Assembly (NCBI GenBank): GCA_016202865.1
Contig: JACQNV010000003.1
Span: 1-15,702, forward strand
Reading direction: 5' to 3'
DNA from: Candidatus Aenigmatarchaeota archaeon
Lineage (GTDB): Archaea; Aenigmatarchaeota; Aenigmatarchaeia; QMZP01; JACQNV01
DNA: 15,702 nucleotides
A program made the position numbers and the translations under genes. Under the pieces are notes generated by a model, which saw only the letters and a list, made by a program, of their open reading frames with translations, was not told where the DNA came from and did not search any database. This document shows positions 5,849-12,700 of this stretch, one piece after another; position 1 is the first letter of the stretch; every line of letters starts with the position of its first letter.

Positions 5849-6307
5849 TCAAGCAGCTAAACCGTCATCTCTTTCTCTTATATCATCTAAGATATATTCT
5901 CCAACTCCAGATATAAAGTCTTCTGTTGGCATGTGTCTAAGACCATCTGAAGACTCCAAGGCCACTCTTCTTGTATCTTTTTCTATACCCTCAAAATATA
6001 TGGCCACTTGAACATCTATACTGCTTGTTGGAAAAGCTCTAACGATTTTTTGTTGCGCGCGCCTTTCAATAACACCTCTGTCCACCAACGATTTTACTAA
6101 AAATTCCCTTGCATAGGATAGCACAGCATTATTATCCAATGCTCGATCTCTGTTTACAAGTCGACCGGCAACATACTTTTTTACACCATTAGCGATTCCG
6201 TAAGCGGCTCCTGAAAGCCTATTAGCCCAACCTCTTTGAAAATCACTATACCTTGCAGTCCTGGATTCTATAAGAACTTTACAAAAATCTACTTCCACTT
6301 CTTTCAT
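5849..6307 (-). CDS. Unassigned protein orf152 between uL23 and uL2
   Basis: I do not recognise this 152-residue protein. It looks mainly helical in its first half (DFQRGWANRLSGAAYGIANG, then VLSYAREFLVKSLVDRGVIE and RRAQQKIVRAF). A strand-like IDVQVAIYFEGIEKDTRRVA and an acidic C-terminal helix (TEDFISGVGEYILDDIRERD) follow. There are many Arg and Asp residues, one Cys, and no signal peptide or membrane segment. The charge is nearly balanced rather than strongly basic, unlike ribosomal proteins. Its ATG is 2 nt after the uL23 stop (TAATTATG), and its TGA is 10 nt before uL2. It breaks the otherwise near-universal uL23-uL2 adjacency. A ribosome-associated or assembly role is possible from context only. 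Confidence 0.75.
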   Translation of the reverse strand: MKEVEVDFCKVLIESRTARYSDFQRGWANRLSGAAYGIANGVKKYVAGRLVNRDRALDNNAVLSYAREFLVKSLVDRGVIERRAQQKIVRAFPTSSIDVQVAIYFEGIEKDTRRVALESSDGLRHMPTEDFISGVGEYILDDIRERDDGLAA

Positions 6308-6309
6308 AA

Positions 6310-6615
6310 TTACATTACTCCCAACCTTGAAGCTATGTCTGCTGCTGAATAATTTTGATGAAGTTTTATGTAAGCCCTTTTCTGCCCGCTTGGGGTTATC
6401 TCAGTTGAAACAGAGGATACTTTTACTGAAAATAGGCTCTCAACAGCAGTTTTTATCTGCTTTTTATCTGTCCTTGGATCGACAACAAAAACAATTTTAT
6501 TTTGCATGTCAACCATACCCATTGACTTTTCTGCTAAATGTGGATATAATAAGACATCTAGCGGAGCTTTTGGGCCTTTCTGTTTTTTCTCTGTGACTGG
6601 TTTTTGTTTTGCCAT
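6310..6615 (-). CDS. rpl23: Large-subunit ribosomal protein uL23
   Basis: A 101-residue archaeal uL23, located at the exit-tunnel rim where SRP and translocon dock. A short basic N-terminus (MAKQKPVTEKKQKGPKAP) precedes the core LLYPHLAEKSMGMVDMQNKI, VFVVDPRTDKKQIKTAVESL, FSVKVSSVSTEITPSGQKRA and the terminal DIASRLGVM. The pattern of lysine/serine near the start, the D.R..K..IK.A.E..F.VKV helix and the GxKRAY strand is diagnostic. The ATG begins 2 nt after the uL4 stop. Confidence 0.96.
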   Translation of the reverse strand: MAKQKPVTEKKQKGPKAPLDVLLYPHLAEKSMGMVDMQNKIVFVVDPRTDKKQIKTAVESLFSVKVSSVSTEITPSGQKRAYIKLHQNYSAADIASRLGVM

Positions 6616-6617
6616 AA

Positions 6618-7409
6618 TCAGTTAAGTTTCACCAATTCCTCCAGTGCTGATTTTGTGAACAATGTTAATCTGCCAGGCATTCCACCAGGAGCAAGCAAAG
6701 AAACCGTGAGATTTTTTGCCGAAGAAACATCAACACCTGCTATATTTCTTGCTGATTTGCCTATGCCTTTGTCATCTTTAACCACTATAAGCAGGCTTTT
6801 TTTTCTTTTGTACCTTCTTCCCCTTACCTTACCTTTTCCAGCTCTGACTTTTTTTATCTTGGCTCTTTCCAGTTCCTTTTCTAAGCCAACTGAAATCAAA
6901 AGGTCAACTAATTTTTTTGTGTTTGTAAGGCTCTCCAACTTGTCTTCAAAAACAAACGGAAGCTGAGAACCATTTACAAAATGCCCTCTATCTAAAACCA
7001 ATGTCTTGTCTGCAGTTGCTGATAAAGCGGTTAATAAGGCCTTTATACCCTCTTTTTTATTTATTTTCAAAGCCCAAATTTTCTCTACTTTTGGTGGATG
7101 CGCCTTCCTTCCCTTTGTAGCCTGAGGAACAAATCTCGCAGTATAATTCAAATATCCCTGATTGTGAATTCTTTTTGATCTCGCCATCTCCCTGTTCATC
7201 ATCGCCCATCTTCTACCCCTTTCACCGTGATAATGAGCTGATGTTCTTTTACCTGCTAGAGGGTCAGATCCATAAGGCTGCCTGTTGAAAGACTGCTCTG
7301 CTAAAAAGGCTCTCAAAACAAGGTCTTTTCTGACTTTATTTGAGAATGATTTGGCTAATTCAAATTCCCCAGATTTCTTACCGTCTAGACCGTATACTGG
7401 AACTTTCAT
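6618..7409 (-). CDS. rpl4: Large-subunit ribosomal protein uL4
   Basis: A 263-residue archaeal uL4 (L4/L1e), which contributes to the exit-tunnel constriction. It starts MKVPVYGLDGKKSGEFEL. The tunnel-loop region reads QPYGSDPLAGKRTSAHYHGE and RGRRWAMMNREMARSKRIHN, followed by ATKGRKAHPPKVEKIW. The C-terminal half has RAGKGKVRGRRYKRKKSLLI and LLAPGGMPGRLTLFTKSALE. It is the first gene of the block here: uL3, its usual upstream partner, is absent. A TATA box about 34 nt upstream and a non-coding gap mark an operon start. Confidence 0.97.
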   Translation of the reverse strand: MKVPVYGLDGKKSGEFELAKSFSNKVRKDLVLRAFLAEQSFNRQPYGSDPLAGKRTSAHYHGERGRRWAMMNREMARSKRIHNQGYLNYTARFVPQATKGRKAHPPKVEKIWALKINKKEGIKALLTALSATADKTLVLDRGHFVNGSQLPFVFEDKLESLTNTKKLVDLLISVGLEKELERAKIKKVRAGKGKVRGRRYKRKKSLLIVVKDDKGIGKSARNIAGVDVSSAKNLTVSLLAPGGMPGRLTLFTKSALEELVKLN

Positions 7410-7438
7410 AATTGGTGTTTCTTATATTTACTGTATAG

Positions 7439-7447
7439 CTATATAAG
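7439..7447 (-). promoter_or_regulatory. TATA box of the ribosomal operon (before uL4)
   Basis: The minus strand reads CTTATATAG, centred about 34 nt before the uL4 ATG, predicting a leader of only about 8 nt. A second AT-rich string (TAAATATAAG, 7421-7430) lies too close to the start to be the main box. An inverted repeat abuts the upstream side. Confidence 0.55.
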
Positions 7448-7495
7448 TGAAAACTTGCGGTTCTCACCCTCTCCCTCATATACAAAAACCGTAAG
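7447..7495. promoter_or_regulatory. Overlapping, mutually exclusive inverted repeats upstream of the uL4 promoter
   Basis: In plus-strand terms GTGAAAA (7447-7453) pairs with TTCTCAC (7461-7467) around a 7-nt loop. CTTGCGGTT (7454-7462) can instead pair with AACCGTAAG (7487-7495) around a 24-nt purine/pyrimidine-biased loop. Each stem has one wobble or mismatch, depending on which strand is transcribed, and the two cannot form together. The element lies between the ComB-like gene and the uL4 TATA box, so it could be a terminator, a small RNA or an operator. Confidence 0.35.
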
Positions 7496-7556
7496 CACAT
7501 ACAACCCACGATTTCCACAATCCCCCAATAAACCACTAATAAAAGGATTTATATTA

Positions 7557-8222
7557 TTATGAGGCTTTACTTTTAAAGCTTTGGAGACTGCCCCCCACCA
7601 GAACAGGCGCTGTTTTTGATGTGTTTAGGCTTAGAGAAGCTATCAACTTTTTACGGTTAGTTAGATATCTCAGTATGTTTTTCGCGCTTCCTGTGATTAT
7701 TTTTTTCTTCACATCTTCAAAATTTACTTTTTTGCCTTCCAATAAACCTTTAATATAAAGGGCGCAAAGCTCATCTTCTATTGCCGGCTTTTTACCGCCG
7801 CTACCCATTGGAACAAGTGTGAGTTGTACTGGTTTTACGGTTTTGATATAATTTACAATAGCTTGACAATTCAAAAAACAACCAACAATTACCTGCGCGG
7901 CTTTTTTTGCTTCCAAGATGCCTCTTGTTCCAGCATCTGTTTTCATCAAAATTGTTTTGCCACCAACATCTGTAGAAATTATTGGCGAATTTACAAGATC
8001 TATCCCGCTTAATCTATATCTTGATTCAGAGCATAGGAGATAATCTCTATTTTTCTCCCTCATCTCTCGAGCCTTTTTCAATGAACTTACAGGAATTATA
8101 GCTTTTACACCAGCTTCAAACAAATTAACAATTGTACTGCTGGCGCTTATGACATCTATTATGACAACCAAACCTCGCGCCTGTTTGACCCCAGAAAGAC
8201 AGCTTTTAATGAAGATTTTCAT
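7557..8222 (-). CDS. Divergent ComB-like protein (2-phosphosulfolactate phosphatase family)
   Basis: A 221-residue protein of the ComB fold. Genuine ComB dephosphorylates 2-phosphosulfolactate to sulfolactate in coenzyme M synthesis. Family landmarks in order: VVIIDVISASSTIVNLFEAG (about 19-38; usually DVLRASTT), LLCSESRYRLSGIDLVNSP (the acid-containing GE..G...GNSP region), ILMKTDAGTRGI (usually TTTNGT), VIVGCFLNCQAIVNYI, and LTLVPMGSGG with the conserved EDE (IEDELCALYIKG). Acidic residues are kept, but the Arg in the first motif is Ser and the TTNGT motif is KTDAGT, so substrate and activity are uncertain. It ends ...SKAS and is followed by the 147-bp gap before the ribosomal operon. A weak TATA-like box lies upstream. 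Confidence 0.8.
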   Translation of the reverse strand: MKIFIKSCLSGVKQARGLVVIIDVISASSTIVNLFEAGVKAIIPVSSLKKAREMREKNRDYLLCSESRYRLSGIDLVNSPIISTDVGGKTILMKTDAGTRGILEAKKAAQVIVGCFLNCQAIVNYIKTVKPVQLTLVPMGSGGKKPAIEDELCALYIKGLLEGKKVNFEDVKKKIITGSAKNILRYLTNRKKLIASLSLNTSKTAPVLVGGSLQSFKSKAS

Positions 8223-8247
8223 GGTATAGAATTAGACATTTGTATTA

Positions 8248-8257
8248 GAATATGTTT
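8248..8257 (-). promoter_or_regulatory. Weak candidate TATA box for the ComB-like gene
   Basis: The minus strand reads AAACATATTC, about 30 nt before the ATG at 8222, preceded by purine-rich AAAGAA that could act as a BRE. The match is weaker than at the other promoters in the window. Confidence 0.3.
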
Positions 8258-8291
8258 TCTTTTCGTACTGTAGCAATCTTTCTAGTGCAGG

Positions 8292-8334
8292 TCTTTGGTC
8301 TAATCAAAGAAATGCCTTTTACAAAAGAAAAAGC
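8292..8334 (-). terminator. T-rich terminator, followed by a small hairpin, after the coiled-coil gene
   Basis: Immediately after the TAG at 8334-8336 the minus strand reads GCTTTTTCTTTTGT (8321-8334), the T-rich kind of sequence at which archaeal RNA polymerase terminates. Further on, TCTTTG (8305-8310 complement) and CAAAGA (8292-8297 complement) form a 6-bp stem with a 7-nt loop. Confidence 0.45.
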
Positions 8335-8666
8335 TAGACTTCCTCAAGCTCGTCCTCAATTTTCTTGACTTTTTCTATTTTTTCTTTCAATTGGGAAAGC
8401 TTTTCTTCCAGTTTCTCCCTTTTAACAGACAACTGCGCCTCTTTGTTAGCAAGTGATGTTAACCTGTCTCTTAAGGACATCTCATCTGACTGTGTCTTGG
8501 AAAGATTGGTTTTTGTAGAAATTAATTGAGCTTCAAAGGTCTTTTTTTCGCCCTGAAGGTGGTCCAATTCACGCTTTATGTCACCAAGAGCTTCTTTAAA
8601 AATAGATTTCTTCTCTAGAAGGCTTTCTATGTTCGCCTTATGTCTTTTAGCTTTTTTGGCCACCAT
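8334..8666 (-). CDS. Small soluble coiled-coil protein
   Basis: A 110-residue protein with no recognised enzymatic motif. After a basic start (MVAKKAKRHKANIESLLEKK) the rest is heptad-like and rich in Leu, Lys and Glu: FKEALGDIKRELDHLQGEKK, LRDRLTSLANKEAQLSVKRE and KLEEKLSQLKEKIEKVKKIE. It ends in an acidic DELEEV. It predicts a long helical coiled coil, probably an oligomer or scaffold. I chose the ATG at 8666 because a TATA box lies 29 nt upstream; an in-frame GTG at 8678 would add only four residues. It has its own promoter and terminator, so it is a single-gene unit between the surface-protein operon and the ComB-like gene. Function unknown. Confidence 0.8.
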   Translation of the reverse strand: MVAKKAKRHKANIESLLEKKSIFKEALGDIKRELDHLQGEKKTFEAQLISTKTNLSKTQSDEMSLRDRLTSLANKEAQLSVKREKLEEKLSQLKEKIEKVKKIEDELEEV

Positions 8667-8690
8667 TATCTCACACACGCAAACTATCTA

Positions 8691-8699
8691 TACTATATT
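8691..8699 (-). promoter_or_regulatory. TATA box of the coiled-coil gene
   Basis: The minus strand reads AATATAGTA, centred about 29 nt before the ATG at 8666, directly after the stop of the preceding surface-protein gene. This supports a short-leader or leaderless start at 8666. Confidence 0.5.
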
Positions 8700-8705
8700 A
8701 TGTTT

Positions 8706-9791
8706 TTAGCCCCTTTTAAACCTTTTGTCTATCGATCTTATGAGTTTTTCCAGCCGCTCTTTGCCCTTTAAATACGCCTCTTTCTTTATATAGCCTGCTT
8801 TATATCCGGCCTCGAGACTTGCTAGCTGCTTTTCAAGCCTTCTTTTAGACAACTCCAACAGCTCTGTAGACTCCCTTGGTTTTATTACCTTAGTTATCCT
8901 CTGGACTCTGGTTATTTTCTGGATCTTGGTGACATGCTTGATTACACTCCTAATCCCTCTTCTGCTTCTTTTTTCCTCAAGGACTAGCTTGCCATAATTC
9001 AGGTACATGAGGACAATGACGACTATGACAACTGTAACAAGGATGTACAATAGATTGCTTGACAATAATGTGATTACATCTAAATCAGAACTCTGGACTG
9101 TGAAAATCTTCGTGTTAGTAGCCACTGAATCGCCACTCTTTACTATAACTCCAAGAACATGATCGCCTGGAGCAATTGACTGTGTTGAAACTTTTCTCAA
9201 AACAGATATGCTATCCTTAACCAAAAAGTCCTCTGTTTTTTCTGACAAAACCTTGTTATTGAAATCCAAAATTTGGTAAGTGACAACTACACTGCCTTCT
9301 GTTTGTGTGTTTGATATGACAGACAACCTGAATGTGAGCTCTGAATCGCTTTTAACTTCCCGGAATTCTGCCGGTATTTCGACTTTTGGAATGTAGCCTG
9401 TTTCCCCAGACCAGACTTCTGAAACAAATGGCAGTTCCTTTGTGTCTCCAGGCGATTTTATCAAAAATTTTCCTGTGTTAACCCCCGTTTTACCGGACAA
9501 AAATATTGTTTCTATTTGCGCATGCTCTTCTGGTTCTAACATTACTTCTTTTTGATTAATGGAAACAACACCATCTGACCCTAGAACACTTAAGTTAAAT
9601 GATAATTGGGTATTAAGGTTATTGATCAGTCCTATATTTTTCTGTATCGTTTCGCCTTGTTTCAAATTTACGATCAACAGTCTTTGAGTCAGTTCAAAAT
9701 CGCCGCCCTGTTTTTGTGAAAGGGCTCCAAATGAAACCACATTTACAAAAACCACCAAAATAGCTATAGATACCAGCAACTTTTTCATCAT
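8706..9791 (-). CDS. Single-pass surface protein with Ig-like stalk and SHOCT-like cytoplasmic tail
   Basis: A 361-residue protein starting MMKKLLVSIAILVVFVNVVS, a clear signal peptide. The ectodomain (about 25-245) has two beta-sandwich-like domains: FELTQRLLIVNLKQGETIQK (domain 1), then a second with VVTYQILDFNNKVLSEKTED and IAPGDHVLGVIV. A membrane segment follows (LLYILVTVVIVVIVLMYLN, about 247-265). The 96-residue cytoplasmic tail is very basic (KHVTKIQKITRVQRITKVIK) and ends in a SHOCT-like helical pair (LASLEAGYKAGYIKKEAYLK). The two ectodomains resemble the membrane-proximal part of the giant protein upstream. The ATG follows that gene's stop by one base (TAATATGATG), so they are cotranscribed and coupled; the start could also be the second ATG, at 9788. 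It probably anchors, or signals for, the giant surface protein. Confidence 0.85.
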   Translation of the reverse strand: MMKKLLVSIAILVVFVNVVSFGALSQKQGGDFELTQRLLIVNLKQGETIQKNIGLINNLNTQLSFNLSVLGSDGVVSINQKEVMLEPEEHAQIETIFLSGKTGVNTGKFLIKSPGDTKELPFVSEVWSGETGYIPKVEIPAEFREVKSDSELTFRLSVISNTQTEGSVVVTYQILDFNNKVLSEKTEDFLVKDSISVLRKVSTQSIAPGDHVLGVIVKSGDSVATNTKIFTVQSSDLDVITLLSSNLLYILVTVVIVVIVLMYLNYGKLVLEEKRSRRGIRSVIKHVTKIQKITRVQRITKVIKPRESTELLELSKRRLEKQLASLEAGYKAGYIKKEAYLKGKERLEKLIRSIDKRFKRG

Positions 9792-9792
9792 A

Positions 9793-12700
9793 TTAACCCC
9801 ACTTTTTAGGCCTCCCATTTCTTCTGCTTTTAATTTTAACTGACATGAAGAATCCTACTATGATTACTATTATCACAGCCAATAAAGGCGCATATAAGTT
9901 TTGGCCTCCTGTTCGCGTCTTTGCTCCGCTTTCTATTCTAAACAACTGGCTTGCGACAGCTACTGCACCATTATATGTAACTTCAACATAAGCAACATAG
10001 CTATCAGGGATTAAATCTGTTGGAAGTTGTATGTCCCTTGTAAATGATAATTGCTTCTCTATGCCCTTTGTTTCTATTGTCTCCGACACTACTTTGTTTT
10101 GGCTGTCTTTGATTGCATATCTCAAAACAACATCCACTTTTTCAAGATCTCCTATGTTGATCATTGTTATTTGTGGTGATATTTCAGATGAACCTATTCC
10201 TATTGATCTTTGGTCTGGCGATATGTCCAATCTGACATCAAACAATGCTTTCTTTGAGCTAACTTCCACTATTAGATTGATTACCTTTTCAGTGCCGCCA
10301 GCTAATACCTTTATTTTTGATGTATAAACACCTGGGACTTGACTGTCTGTTGTTACTATTTTGCCCTTGATCTCATAACCTTCACCTGAATTTAAAGATA
10401 TTCTGGAAGTGTCCAAAAATACAAGGTTTGAATCACCAACAACTGAAATATCTGCCTGCACAGCCTTGCCCCTGTTATTTATGATAAATGATACACTCTG
10501 CGATTGGCCCTGTCTCAGCGAAACTTTAATTAGGTCTTTATCCAGAGTGAAATTAATTGGCTCCTCGGGCTCTTGTGTCGTTGGTTTTACGGTGACATTT
10601 GGTTTTGGAGTCGGTGGGTTGTAATTTCCGCCACTGCTGCTAGGCGATGCAGATGCAGGTGATCCTATCGTGATGTTATTTGTTGCATTGGTATTGTCAA
10701 ATGTGCTGTTACCAAAGCATCTTACAGACCATTGGTGAGTTGCAGCTGAAGATATTTGCGCTGAATATGAGTATAATCCTCTTGATGAACTATAAGTCAT
10801 GTTTACTGGGTTGACACTGGTTGTATTGAATTCGCAATATGAACCCGTTATATTTATCGGTCCGCCGGATGTCAAGTTGGAATAGTTTGCATAGAATGTT
10901 ACACTATCTGCTGTTGTTTTTGTTGCCCCGCTAGCATCATATAAACTATTGTTGGAGTCTGTTTGGTCCCATATCAATAGTTGCGCATTGTCTGCTACTG
11001 TATATGCTGAGAAACCTGCTGCTGCAGCCAGTTCTATTGTTGTGTGCGTTGCATTGCTGGAAATAACAGAATAACACTCTGTTAATTGTGTGCAGTTGCC
11101 ACCGTTATCATCACATTTAAATATTCTGTTGCCTGCTGATTCTATTGTTAGGGATATGTTATCTGATGGCGCAAGGCCCAGTGATTGTGAAGTTTCCAGC
11201 CAGTTTGATGAATTTATCCCCTGGAATTTGCTTCCAAACAAGCTTCTATTGCCGCTGACAAAGGCATTAGTGAAGTTCAGAGATTTCGAAGATGATATAT
11301 CAATGTTTCTAAATGTTATTCCAGCCCCCTCAAATTTCATTTCAGCTCCTTTATAGTTAGTGAACTCGCTTGCGCTGCTTGAGAAATCATAGTTTGTAAA
11401 GCTGTCAGAACTCGATGATTTTATTTTTACAAATTCTCCAGGAACAAAGGCTCTGAAATTAAAGGCCTGAACAGATGACTTTGTTGTGAAGTTTAGACAC
11501 CCAGTTTCATAACTAATTCCAGCTTTATCTGTTCCATTTATCTTGTAGTAGTAAGTAGAGTTTTGTGCCAAGTTTACACCTGCACTGCTATCTAAATTTA
11601 CATGATGCCATACAGAATAATCATCAAGGCTACAATTGGCTAGATTTCTTTCCCCAATTATTGCAGGCGATGATGTACATGTGCTATTTGTCCCGTAATA
11701 TTTTACACTATATGTTGTGGGCTCTGTTGTTGTGGTTGAAATACTAACTGAACTGTTGTCTAAATCTGTTTTTGAGTTGGTTATTTTGGGTGGAGTTGTA
11801 TCTGAACTGGCATTGTAAGAACTGCTACATTGAGGCCATATAGTACAATCTGTATCAGAACAATCTGCCGATCCATCTTCATCATTATCTACACCATCTG
11901 AACATAGTGTCTCAAATTTATAGTAGCCTTTATCCACATCATATCTTGAATCGCATTTATTTGGCTCTTTAAAACAGTCTACAGGGACAAAGTTAAAGTA
12001 ACCAGACGAATTTGTTGTCCCGCCTGTACCATATGTGAATGTATTGAAGTTTTCGTTACAATACCCACCTGAACCAGAAGAGGTCCATTGGCAGCTTCTT
12101 GTGCTTGCTGTACATGTTGGTTGTGTTATACATTTTCCACAGAACTGGTCGCAATCTAAATATGTTGATGCGGGTGCACACTTACTTATATCACTCTTCC
12201 ACTCACACTTTGCAGCTTCACATTTTGTTTGGTTTCCAGCATAGGAATCGCAGTTTGCAAATGGATTGTTCAAAACATGGCTTAGAGATGTAGAACCTGT
12301 GGCTGTCAAGTTTAGCAATCTTGAGAATTTGGCATAGCCTTCTTTGGAGACATTGATTGAATGAAGTGTGTATAATGTTCTTCCTGCTGAAGTTTGTATG
12401 AATTCTGTCAACTCTAATTTTGGTATCTGGCCGTTTGAATTTGTAAGGCCTGAATAAATCACACTACCAAAACTATTATACAAGGTAAGATTTGCCAAAG
12501 AAATTCCTGGGGCTATTGGAGCAGAGCCGCCACAATCCGCAGCACAGTTACTTGATGTCTCGTTAGATCCGCAGAATCCATTTCCGCATGTTTCTGTTGT
12601 GCCCCCGCTAGAAGAACCATTAATAGAACAGTCTTGTGGGCATGTATAGTAATCTTCACCTGATCCACATTTTGAATCACCACAATATCCGGATCCACCT

